22,664 bases of DNA from Hypsibius dujardini (Eukaryota > Tardigrada > Eutardigrada > Parachela > Hypsibiidae). Within the stretch, counting starts at the first letter, position 1. Each line of letters starts with the position of its first letter. A program made the translations under genes and the position numbers. The stretch is taken from assembly GCA_001579985.1 (NCBI GenBank), contig LRSR01012470.1, positions 1-22,664 on the forward strand. The letters are read 5' to 3'. The notes beneath the pieces are model-generated. The model saw only the letters and a program-made list of their open reading frames with translations. It did not search any database and was not told the origin of the DNA. This document shows positions 9,621 to 18,600 of this stretch, piece after piece.

Positions 9621-10200
9621 TGGGAATCTCCTCCGTCCCAAAAAGGTCTTCGTATTTCAAGATGAGCGCTTGAGTGCGAAGAGCTGCTCTGGTTCCAATG
9701 TGTTCCGTACTTCAGTTCGTGAATTTTTAGAAGCGGGTTTTTACTTTGAAGTTCGGCGTTCTGTGAAATAGTATTCCGACGTAGAGCACAATAGTATTTC
9801 GCCTACTTGTGTTGTCCGTTTTGCGTCCCATTCTCGGTGATACCTGGCATGTTCTATTGCTTGGCAGAAGGTCGCGAATCAAAGAACATCCCCTGACTGG
9901 GCATATAAACGGCTTCTTATCCCCGTGGCAGATTTGCGATGAGCTAACCAATAGATTTTCCAGTGAAACGGTTCCACAATCGCATGTGAAATGCGGAATT
10001 TCCTTGCTGGCTTCATGGCTTCGATGCATACGTCGCCGTGCCGCACTTTTTCATAGTCCGACTCCGACATGTATCCGCAGGGACATTCGAGCTTGGGTTC
10101 TGGATTTCCTTCCCTCCCGGAATGGTAGGACCCATAAAAAAAACTTCTTTAGGAAACATGGTTGAGAAAGGCTTTTCCAGTCGTGAAAGGTCGACGATGT
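9621..10200 (-). pseudogene. pol: Protease-reverse transcriptase linker, several frame changes
   Basis: Protein-like sequence passes through the frames 10312-10013, 10070-9879 and 10029-9727 before reaching the reverse transcriptase frame. Near the right end one frame reads KEDIVDLSRLEKPFSTMF, and near the left end KYEDLFGTEE, which resembles the start of Ty3/gypsy reverse transcriptases. At least three frame changes lie in about 600 bp. Only the first (from the gag frame) has the -1 direction expected of programmed frameshifting in a sensible place. Confidence 0.55.
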
Positions 10201-12867
10201 CTTCTTTTCTGCCGTTTTGCGTGCTTCCTCCATGCTGACATGAAGGTTTTTCGAAAATCCTCCCTGTTGTCCTTTCCCTGGTTGATCCAAAATCCGACGC
10301 GTATCCGGCCATCCCAGAATCATGTCTAACTGTCCGGGCATGTCACGAAAAACTTGTACCAAAAGATTCGCTTGTCGGCCGAATGTATCCACCTTCAGTT
10401 GTATTGCTCCTTCACTCATCACTTGGTGCCCGGTCGCACTCCGTAGCTGAAACTTTTGAAACGGGTCTACCAGATGTTCTAACCCCAACTGTTTGATGAC
10501 CTCTGAGGATACGGCTGATACACATGACCCAGTGTCCCACAAGCACTTCGCCGGATATCCTTCAATTTTCAAGTCCAACATCGGTCGATTTTCGTGGTAG
10601 TTTTGTATTGAAAACATGCCGTCGCTGATGATCGACACCTCCCCCGGTACTCCTGTTTCTGGTTTGACTATTGGTTTTCGTCTGCAGTTTCGTGCTTTGT
10701 GCCCAGACCCTTGACATCGATAACAACGTTTGTCTTTTTCGGTCTGACATCCTTTTTCAACCGTCTCCGTCACTGCAAACAGGTCTGAGAGGTCGACATG
10801 TTCCATGGTGGTAGAGATCGCTTTCGAGGTGTTTTCGATGCTCACTGCTGTGTCCTTCACGCCCGGGGGGTTCTGCCCTTGCCTCTCATTGCCCTCCACC
10901 GAGTCTGCGACTCCCGATTTCTGGCTTCCGTGAACGTCCTCCATCTCTACTTCTGAGATTGCTAAACTTTCTGTCGCGCGGTTTAATTCAGGGTTGCCCT
11001 CCACCGAGTGGTCGACTCCTGATCCTGTTGCCGTGTTATTTAGGAGGTTCTCACTCACCGGTCCTGTGGTCCCTTGTATCGGTGCTTTTGTCGTATTGTG
11101 CCACATGAGGTCGATCCAATCGTAGTTGATGTTCTCCAATCTGCGTTGACAAAATCGACCTTCCAGCATCATGTAGGAGTCCGCGTAGCTCAAATAAATG
11201 TCGCGCTCTTCCGGCTCTGTGTCGGTGATTTCCACTTCCAAAGTCCATACTTGTCCGAAAATTGTCACGTCGATGGTAGCTTTTCCAATTACCTTAAAAA
11301 TTGGTGCTCCGGGCAGCTCGAGCTGCCAATGATGTTGGCCATCGATTAAATCTCCCAATCCTAGGTCTGTGATGGCTTTCAATCCTATAGTGGACTTCAC
11401 GCGTTGGGTGAGTACCCCGGTAATTAATCGGTCTGCCACCGACAGCGTCATGGCGCTGTAGTTGTTCTCGTTGATTCCAAACTCAATAACGAAAATAGAC
11501 AGATCTGCCATGTCCTGCACTCCTTGTACCAAGTTGACATGCTGTCGGGCCTGTGGTCCTCCCACCGTTGGTTGAGTGCACTGCGTCTTAAAATGCGGTC
11601 CGCCACAATTGTAACAAGCTGGGGGTTTCCGCGGCTCCTGTGGTACCCCCATGTTCCTGTGTGAAACCTGTTGTGGTTGGCCTCCCGGCGGATGGTTGTT
11701 CTCCCCGGTTCCTCGTTGCCATTGGCTCCTGCCCTGTTGACTAGCATACTGCTGCCCATTCCTATTTCCTTGAAACTGTGGTCCATTTTGGAATCGCCCG
11801 CCACTGTTCTCTCTGTTAGAAATTTGTTTCGGCCAGACTTCTCGGCCATGACCTCTCGGCGCCTGCCATTGGTCATGCCGCTCACGATCGTTTGGTCCGT
11901 ACCCATTTCTTTGTCCCTCAAATCGGTTCTGCTGGCGGTCACTCTCCCAACCAGTTCTCGGCTTGTAACTCTCCGGCTGGTAAGGCGGGAATCTGTCATC
12001 GTAACCACGAAATCTTTCTCCCCCGTTGTGTTGACCGGAGCGCCCCTTCGTTTCTTGGTAATTTGGGTCAAAATGATTTCCGCGATAGTTTCCTCGGTTT
12101 TGTCGCTGCTCTCCATGCAGGCTGACCGGGTCAATAATTGCGTTCGGCAAAATTTCTACTCGCGAGCTCTGCGGTTTCTTTTGCACCCGGATTTCCATGT
12201 CGATGGCTTTTCCGGACTTGATCAGAAAATCTTGAGGTGTTGTCGGAGCCATCATGGTTACGTCACGGAACAGGTTGCCGTGAAGTCCGCTAGTTAATTT
12301 ATCCGCTTTTTCTAAGTCGGTAAATGCTTTTCCCAAGCTTTCGAGAACGTCGTAAAGCTTCATCACCTCTTCGAAGTAGGTGTTGATTGATTCAGTATCT
12401 TTCATGACCCGTCTTGCCAGTGCTTTTTGTTGATACTCCAAAAAGGTTGGTGGGCGAAAGTTTTTCAACATGATGTCTTTCAGTTCAACCCATGTCCCTG
12501 GAATGCTGGTTCGTACATACCAGTATTCTGCTCCACTTCCTTCCTCTAGAGAAAGTGGCAGCATTGCGAGCAGATCCTCATCCGTCCATTTCTGGGCATG
12601 TCCTGCCATTTCGTAGCGTCGGAGAAACATCCCAATTTCTTCGGTGTCCTTGTTCCCAAATTTCGGCATCGCGACTGGTCCCCTAATTGCCATCTGACTT
12701 TGCTGGGTAACCACCGCGTCCGCGATTGTTTTGACCGTGACTCCCCCTTGGGTTGTGGCGGCCGACGAGGTTGGTGCCACTGACGGTGCCGAACGCTGCT
12801 GTTGCTGCTGCTGCGCGCGTCCGCCGTTTCCGCTGCTTCCACTCTCCGTTTCGTTGTCACTTGGCAT
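10051..12867 (-). CDS. gag: Gag-protease polyprotein, 938 codons, intact
   Basis: The ATG at 12867 opens a frame with no stop until 10051. Residues about 60-235 form a retrotransposon Gag capsid-type domain (for example FLRRYEMAGHAQKWTDEDLL, residues about 81-100), after a Gln-rich N-terminus. A Gly/Arg/Asn/Gln-rich stretch (about 250-410) precedes zinc knuckle 1 at 418-430 (CX2CX3HX4C, one residue shorter than normal). A protease-like fold without a catalytic Asp follows (about 470-570), then an acidic linker, zinc knuckle 2 at 715-728 (canonical CX2CX4HX4C) and an aspartic protease with DTGS at 778-781 and ILGW at 850-853. Gag packages the RNA and the protease processes the polyprotein. Residues after about 890 look out of frame; pol continues in the -1 frame from 10312-10200. 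Confidence 0.92.
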   Translation of the reverse strand: MPSDNETESGSSGNGGRAQQQQQQRSAPSVAPTSSAATTQGGVTVKTIADAVVTQQSQMAIRGPVAMPKFGNKDTEEIGMFLRRYEMAGHAQKWTDEDLLAMLPLSLEEGSGAEYWYVRTSIPGTWVELKDIMLKNFRPPTFLEYQQKALARRVMKDTESINTYFEEVMKLYDVLESLGKAFTDLEKADKLTSGLHGNLFRDVTMMAPTTPQDFLIKSGKAIDMEIRVQKKPQSSRVEILPNAIIDPVSLHGEQRQNRGNYRGNHFDPNYQETKGRSGQHNGGERFRGYDDRFPPYQPESYKPRTGWESDRQQNRFEGQRNGYGPNDRERHDQWQAPRGHGREVWPKQISNRENSGGRFQNGPQFQGNRNGQQYASQQGRSQWQRGTGENNHPPGGQPQQVSHRNMGVPQEPRKPPACYNCGGPHFKTQCTQPTVGGPQARQHVNLVQGVQDMADLSIFVIEFGINENNYSAMTLSVADRLITGVLTQRVKSTIGLKAITDLGLGDLIDGQHHWQLELPGAPIFKVIGKATIDVTIFGQVWTLEVEITDTEPEERDIYLSYADSYMMLEGRFCQRRLENINYDWIDLMWHNTTKAPIQGTTGPVSENLLNNTATGSGVDHSVEGNPELNRATESLAISEVEMEDVHGSQKSGVADSVEGNERQGQNPPGVKDTAVSIENTSKAISTTMEHVDLSDLFAVTETVEKGCQTEKDKRCYRCQGSGHKARNCRRKPIVKPETGVPGEVSIISDGMFSIQNYHENRPMLDLKIEGYPAKCLWDTGSCVSAVSSEVIKQLGLEHLVDPFQKFQLRSATGHQVMSEGAIQLKVDTFGRQANLLVQVFRDMPGQLDMILGWPDTRRILDQPGKGQQGGFSKNLHVSMEEARKTAEKKTSSTFHDWKSLSQPCFLKKFFLWVLPFREGRKSRTQARMSLRIHVGVGL
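10246..10252 (-). promoter_or_regulatory. Candidate -1 ribosomal frameshift site between protease and pol
   Basis: In the gag frame the codons AAA AAC follow a G, giving GAAAAAC, close to but not identical with the canonical slippery heptamer pattern. It lies in the window where the gag frame and the -1 frame (10312-10013) are both open. I have not shown a downstream RNA structure, so this is a weak call. Confidence 0.3.
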
Positions 12868-13170
12868 TTTGGGATGAAGTCCTTTCTTCCCGGTACAATA
12901 AATTTCTTCCAGAAATCCCTCCGTACTCCGTTAACGCCACCCGTCAAAAGCAATGAGTAGTAGTTACAACCAACTCTCGAGCCCAACCAGACACTCCGTA
13001 AAGCGAACTGGCAGCCTACTCGTCGCGGTGTATAACAGTACTCGTACCTTCAAACGGTGAGGAAAACAGGAGACTTCGAAAAACTGGTGCGATCGCTGCT
13101 AAAGGTTACTCCACGAGCTAGACAGGGCGTGCACTCCCTTATCTAGTCGCCACTGCTATTCGGAACCAAT
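12868..13170 (-). other. 5' leader of the element
   Basis: About 300 nt between the 5' LTR and the gag ATG, without an open frame of note. It would carry the primer-binding site and packaging signals. Confidence 0.6.
13152..13168 (-). other. Putative tRNA primer-binding site
   Basis: Two bases after the 3' end of the 5' LTR the element strand reads TGGTTCCGAATAGCAGT. It starts with the TGG complementary to a tRNA CCA end, in the right place. I could not match it to a particular tRNA. A second TGG start (TGGCGACTAG, at about 13153) is an alternative if the LTR ends later. Confidence 0.45.
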
Positions 13171-13208
13171 TGTTAGGTCTACCAACCGTCAGTTGGATAG
13201 TTAACAAG

Positions 13209-13214
13209 TTTATT
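13209..13214 (-). terminator. LTR poly(A) signal AATAAA
   Basis: AATAAA on the minus strand about 60 nt after the predicted start in R. In the 3' LTR the same signal would end the genomic RNA. Confidence 0.55.
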
Positions 13215-13274
13215 AGACTGATAGTAAAGACCGTTAGAGAAATAAACTGGAAGAAAGGAAAGAAGAAGTAGAAC

Positions 13275-13308
13275 TGACTGTAGAAATAATAAAACACATT
13301 ATTATATA
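13275..13308 (-). promoter_or_regulatory. LTR core promoter (TATA box and initiator)
   Basis: The minus strand reads TATATAAT at 13308-13301 and TCAGTTC beginning at 13277. The A of the initiator (13275) is about 31-33 nt after the TATA box. This would start the genomic RNA and mark the U3/R border. Confidence 0.65.
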
Positions 13309-13455
13309 GTAAAGTTTTAACTATAGAAATGAAGGTAAATGGCACATACATCAGAATAGGGTTAATAGAGTGGACAGAGTTACGAACTAGTATGATACTC
13401 GTGAGTTAAAGAACTATCATGATTGGATATGGGGACTTGTTGGGCGTGTCCAACA

Positions 13456-13691
13456 CAGGACAGCATCAATTCCTGGATGTCTCGAGTTCGCAAGGTGGAG
13501 AAGGCCAGAGGCTCTCATATTGAGTAAACTCTTTTTTGTTTCCGGTAGAAGACTTATTTCTCTATTTTTTGTTATTTTTTGATAATTTTTTGACGAAATT
13601 TTGTGAATAAAAAAAGAAGACAAAGTTTGTGCCAAAATGAACCCCGCACCTGGTAAGCGCCACGTTCCGAAACTCTTAGGTTATTAGTGAT
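13456..13691. other. Flanking DNA right of the retroelement, no gene seen
   Basis: A+T-rich sequence with T runs (about 13530-13600). I find no gene or repeat boundary. It starts directly after the LTR. Confidence 0.5.
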
Positions 13692-14417
13692 GTACGAGGT
13701 AAAGGCTGTTAACCAGGCCGCTTTTAGAAATCGTAACTTGACCAGGCCGGTTTTTCCAACGTTGATTTCCCGGCGCTGCAGTGCTGCTATGCCATAACAG
13801 ATGGCTTGAAAACATTCAGAAAAAATCTCTGACCCATTTTAGTTCGTTCCTAAACCTCACGGTTCGAATTTGAGTCCAAACAAAGGACGAGAATCTCAAT
13901 GGAGAAGTATGCAAGTAGTCCGGTAGAGGCGCCACTTCGGTTCCTTTCTAGCGCATGAAAACATTGTGCATATATTTTCACTTCACACGCGTTCACTTCA
14001 CGACGGCTCTTGAAGTAAATTTTTAGCTCCTTATTTTGTAGAATATTTTTTGTATTGAATGTCTCATGCTGTAATTTAAAATTTTTTGAACACATTGATC
14101 ATCTGGGTTACAGCTTCTTACGTTTTGAGCACGACCCTCACATTCGAATGTTTCTCCAGAGCCTTATTTTGTTCAAGTTAACTGATCAAAGTTTATTTTA
14201 CATGCGTATATCGTTTGATTATTCGAGTAAATGGTGAAGCAACACTGGCGAGAATTTTTTTATTTCATAGTCAAATCAAGCATATAGAGAACGGGACCAT
14301 TAGGCCATCTCCCTGGGTTTACTTCGCAAAAACGATTTATGCGTCACCTGCTGGCCTGCCGGTTTGATTATGTTACGATTTCTAAAAGCGACCTGGTTAA
14401 CGGCCTTTACCTCGTAC
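13692..14417. repeat. Inverted repeat pair with 46-bp arms, about 630 bp apart
   Basis: 13692-13737 (starting GTACGAGGTAAAGG) and the reverse complement of 14372-14417 agree in 44 of 46 positions. The similarity fades inward and outward. The arms could be terminal inverted repeats of a non-autonomous DNA transposon or two opposed copies of a short dispersed repeat. No target duplication is clear. The sequence between the arms is A+T-rich with no recognisable gene. Confidence 0.75.
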
Positions 14418-14495
14418 CAGTACACCCTCGCATCAAATAGGCGTAAAAAAACAATTATGAAGCTAAGCAAAGCCAGGTGGTTCTGTAGAGAACTA

Positions 14496-14736
14496 GTATG
14501 AGGCAAACTCTATATTTCGACTCACGCTCCACTTGGTCGATAAATCGGCTCACTCATGCATTTCTCTTTGATGGTGGTTGCTTGATTGTTTGATTTGCTT
14601 TAATTTGCTGAAGTACTATAGTATACTAGAACAACAAAGTAAACAATCAAGCACCTGCCATCAAAGAGAAACATATGAGGGAGCCGATTTATCGACCAAG
14701 TGGAGGGTAAGCCGAAATACAGACTTTGTCTCATAC
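14496..14736. repeat. Hairpin element (foldback/MITE-like), 241 bp
   Basis: The left arm, 14496-14592, starts GTATGAGGCAAAC; the right arm, 14641-14736, ends GTCTCATAC. They are reverse complements along almost their whole length with scattered mismatches, leaving a loop of about 48 bp that itself contains a small palindrome (GTACTATAGTATAC). No coding capacity. Typical of a miniature inverted-repeat or foldback element. Confidence 0.9.
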
Positions 14737-14755
14737 AGTAATAGGAGGAATACTG

Positions 14756-14761
14756 TTTATT
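14756..14761 (-). terminator. Poly(A) signal of the mGluR gene
   Basis: AATAAA on the minus strand 33 nt after the stop codon of the last exon. Cleavage would be expected near 14730-14745, at the edge of the hairpin element, giving a very short 3' UTR. Confidence 0.65.
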
Positions 14762-14793
14762 CATTTTAAGTAGCAAGGGTATTTAAGGGTATA

Positions 14794-14966
14794 TCACAAT
14801 TGGACATCATCCAGGGATTCTCCATCAATACTGGGGAGCGAATCGTGGCTGAAGCTGAGATCATTGCTAATGGCATCGCTCGCTACCGTGGCATGACTGA
14901 CATTACTGAAGGATCCCATGTGTTTTAATGAAGGCTCCTTTTCAGCTGTTTCCGCCTTAAGCATAA
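14794..14966 (-). other. Terminal exon 14 of the mGluR gene
   Basis: The acceptor TTTTCATACAG lies just before 14966. The exon joins exon 13 (donor GTACGT after 15043) in phase 1, giving 57 codons that end in SLDDVQL and TGA (14796-14794). Without this splice the frame of exon 13 would run into the intron and stop at 14996 after 14 unrelated residues. The sequence is Ser-rich, as in mGluR tails. Confidence 0.85.
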
Positions 14967-15647
14967 CTGTATGAAAATACTGTCAGTATATCTCACTAAT
15001 AATTACAAAACAAAAGCACACTTGATGCTATTCTATACGTACCCACGGCTGAGGGAGGTTTATTGTTCAGACTGACCACCAGTTCGGGCCGAGAAGCAGT
15101 CGCCGGTTTGAGCGGCATATTGGAATGGGAGGAAGACTCGCTGTTCTGTGAGTTCATCGAGGTGGTGTTGGTTTTGTTGGTAAGATATTTTGGCGCCATT
15201 AAGCTCTGTCGGACATTCCGCTCCGGTCGCAGCAAAATAATATACATCTTCGGAGCAAATATGCAAATGAGCGAGACAGTTCCGCTTAAGCTAATGGACG
15301 CGCACAGGGTCGTTATTCTTAGCGGAATGTTGGTGGCCGTGCTGAAGAAGATGGGAACAAAGGCCAGCCAAATTATGCAGGTCGTGTACATCGTAAAGCC
15401 AATGTGCTGTGACTCGTTGAAAGCTTCCGGGATTTTACGCGTCACGACGGCGTAAACGGTGCAGATGATCAGCAGCAGGATGGGATAAGTGAAGGCAATC
15501 ATGTAGGATGCGTCGAGGTGGGATCTGCACACGAGGACGTTCTCTTCCCGGGAAGGGTAATAGAATTGAGAGATGGGTGGACTGTAGGCCATGTATAGGA
15601 TCATTATCAGCATCTAAAAGACAAGATACATTATTTTGTCTGTCTGT

Positions 15648-15678
<31 letters not shown>

Positions 15679-18600
15679 CTTGTCTGTCTATCTATCCGCC
15701 TGTCTGCCTGCCTGCCTATATTTATGTATGTCGCTTGTCTGAGTGACTTTTGTAGAGTAGTGTCACTGCGAGGAGCATGTACCTGAACAAGTACCAGGCC
15801 GGCACATATTACAAGCTGTGATTTCGGACTGATAAAGTTGGGTCTCTGAGCAGTATGCTTGGCCGCTTGAAAAATCCTTGCAATTCGATTGGTTTTGGTC
15901 AGGAGAGAGGCGTAACAGAGGGCAAAGCAGAATCCGATTCCAAACATTTGGACGCCGCAGACTATATCGCACGGTTTGAGCAGGAGCACGCCAGTCATAG
16001 CGTAACACAAAAAAATGCCTGCCAGGAGGACGTAACTGAGTTCGCGTCCCGCGGCTTTCACCACGTTGGTCTCGGAGTTCTTAATGAAGACCGCGACGAC
16101 GAGGACTGTGGAACAGCCTCCGAGGCAAGCAAAGGTAATCACACCAATGGCCCAGTATGAGTCGGCCGACAGGAAGGTCGCCGGGATCTCGTAACATCCG
16201 GTTTTGTTGGCGTGTGGCAGGAAACCGAGAGGACAGTCCAGACACTCAAACTCGGACGCCAAATACTGATACTGAGTACAATTCTACAAGCCAAAAGGTC
16301 ACGTAAGTATATTGAACAGTATTTTGTTATACTATCTACATTACTGTATTACTACTATGCCATATTAGTCCTACTAACCATGCATGTCCAGCAGCACTTT
16401 TCGTCAGGCATGATGCTCTTGGCTTGTCCGGCACCGCAAGGTCTAGCACACTCTGATTCCGGGACTCGGTCTGAGTAGCCGGTTTCCCGGTCGTTGAATC
16501 GGATTTGTGACCAGTCCAGCATCAGGCCCGACTTGTTGTATTGACCGACATTGACCTGTATAAGCTATCGATAAAAGGGTCATCCAAATTAACAATACAA
16601 TACAAAGCAATTTACCCATTCCCAACGAGGAGGCATAATGCTGGTCTTTTTAAAGTGGACAACGTTGTAGCGTGCTGGCCCATCTCCCAAATGATCAAAT
16701 TCAAACTCATCCCCGGTTAAACCTAATAAAACATATGTACATTCGCAAGCCATTTAGAAGAGGCGCCTGCGTCATGTCTCTTCTCTTAACTCTGTCATCA
16801 CACTCACTCACCCACAAACTTGACCTTGCGTAAATATCTCAGCAGCTCGGCGCCATCATTTGGATTCATCTCCTCACACAATCCTGGTAGGCCTGCACAT
16901 TTATCACGGTGCATGAGACGGAGAGCGTGCACGAAAGCTAACACAGCATCGCTGACAAACTGCAATTGCCCCTCCATTTCAAGGGCAAACGGTCCCGACT
17001 TGTCGTACGTCTCCTCCCCCGTGCACTCCTCCTCCCATTTGACGTTGTCTGCAGTACCAGTACAAACACATTAAACGTCAAGGACTAAGGCAACGGAATC
17101 TGACTTGCTCTCCCTCTCCCTCTTAATCCCTTTCAATTGAACGGAAATCACAACCTGTGTTTCTCAAACTTACATGGCGTCAGGGTAGAGTTAAAGTACT
17201 TGCATTGGAACATATCTTCCCAGTACTAGAAGAATACAATATAAAAAAGGCGGCCATAACTGACATGTTGTATATGTTGTTTGAAGGACCTTTCGAGTTA
17301 AAGTCTGTAGAATGTACGGTATAGTACTTGTTTACTAACCTCCACAAACCAAGGGTTCCGCTGATTGTTGGCGACGGTCAAGGACCGGAAATAGGTTTCG
17401 AAATCAGCCACCGGGTGGGAAAGGGGTTGAAAGGATAAAGTGCCCTCCACTTGAAGTTCATTATTCTCCGAGACAGCCGTGCGAGCGGACCAACCGTCTG
17501 AACCAATCCAGGTGAACATTCCCGTTGCATTACGCCGTCGGATGGATCGCATCAATTCAGCCACTTCTTGGTCTGATCCGTAAACGATGACGCCTGCTTG
17601 CAAAACAAACTGTCGACATTTATTGCTGGCGTCCGAGGCGAACATGTCAGCACGGATGCCAGAGAGGACTTAATAAGGTCTGTCTGTCTGCTTGTACCTT
17701 TGGCTTGGGGTTTGAGCTTTAATCGGTCTACCAGTTCGTCATAATGGCGTTCCCCGGCTTTGCCAGAGTCTTTCGGCAGTTTTTCACGCATGGCAATGCA
17801 GATTTTACTTTCCTCTAGTAACATTTGCAGGGTTGCAAATGCCTAAAAAAAGAGAAAGGAGGGTTCGTTTTTAAATGTGACCTTTTTTATTGTCGTCTGT
17901 GCGTTATTAGAGAAACCGGTATATTACTTGAATCCCGTACGCAGACTCTTCATACACGATGGAGATATAAGTCCAATTGAGGAGTTTCACCAAATCAACC
18001 ATTGCGCGAGTTTGATTAGCGTCCGAAGGTACAGTCCTCGAGAAGTACTCAAAGCGATCTTTGTTACTCAGCTCGGAGCTCGTAGAGAAAAAACTAATCT
18101 GAAATTATTTTCATTGAAAACATTATAAAAAGATTTCGGTTATAACCGTTTCATGTCGGCTTTTTATTACAATACCTGTGGGATTTTGAAGAGACGCAGA
18201 AGGTTGGCCACTTGAATAGAAGTGACACTACTTGCTGCTCCTACTACACCGGGAATGACCTTGTAAGGCACAACCGGGGTCGACCCATCAGGGCACTTGT
18301 ATTCCCCATCAAGAGTCGAAATTGAGCCTACAACACAACAAAGTCATAACTAAATAATCTTGATGCCTATTGGCATTTATGAATTATTTAGTTAGTAATA
18401 ATAATAGTAATTGTGCCAAAACCGGATTTGACTTGTCTCTGTCCTGTTCCCGTTCCCGACTGGCAGTTAGGAAATTCTAGTCTGATTCATTCATTCATCG
18501 ATTAATGAAATTGAAACTGTCGAAAAGTGAAGCTTCTCTCGTTGTTTGGCCTGACATTTCATCCCTCAAGGGAGAGAAGTAGACTCTCTTGTCACCTCAT

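Larger units (their letters stand above)
1..13455 (-). mobile_element. Large Ty3/gypsy-like LTR retrotransposon with env-like and extra genes; 3' LTR cut by window edge
   Basis: Two near-identical copies of an LTR bound the region: 13295-13455 matches 1-161 with two mismatches and no indels. Between them on the minus strand lie gag, protease, reverse transcriptase, RNase H and integrase in the Ty3/gypsy order. These are followed by an envelope-like region with signal-like and membrane segments, a further broken coding region and an intact small ORF. The internal part (162-13170) is about 13.0 kb, so a full copy would be about 13.6 kb. The target-site duplication cannot be tested because the outer end of the 3' LTR lies outside the window. 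Gag and the last ORF are open throughout; pol, env and the region after it change frame repeatedly. The RNase H/integrase organisation and a GPY/F-type end without a chromodomain point to Ty3/gypsy; the exact clade is not resolved. Confidence 0.93.
13171..13455 (-). repeat. 5' LTR, 285 bp
   Basis: Starts TGTTGG (13455) and ends CCTAACA (13171) in element sense, giving TG...CA ends with a short imperfect inverted repeat. The right-hand 161 bp match the 3' LTR at the window start. U3, R and U5 are recognisable from the TATA box, initiator and poly(A) signal inside. The inner boundary at 13171 rests on the inverted repeat and the following TGG, because the matching part of the 3' LTR is outside the window. 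Confidence 0.85.

Noticed and set aside
11448-12134. Second minus-strand frame of 228 codons inside gag
   Set aside because: Out-of-frame reading of the low-complexity Gag linker; lacks the zinc knuckle and Gag motifs that the main frame holds.
11671-12297. Long plus-strand ORF opposite gag
   Set aside because: Antisense shadow of the Arg/Gly/Asn-rich Gag region; composition follows the gag codons.
13295-13455. Direct repeat ends as two unrelated insertions
   Set aside because: The TG...CA ends, TATA box, poly(A) signal, adjoining TGG and the gag-to-integrase order between the copies fit one LTR element.
15435-16262. A 275-codon frame across exon 12, intron 12 and part of exon 13
   Set aside because: Only the exon 12 part is receptor sequence. 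The middle is the microsatellite read as Arg/Gln/Ala repeats and the end is exon 13 out of frame.
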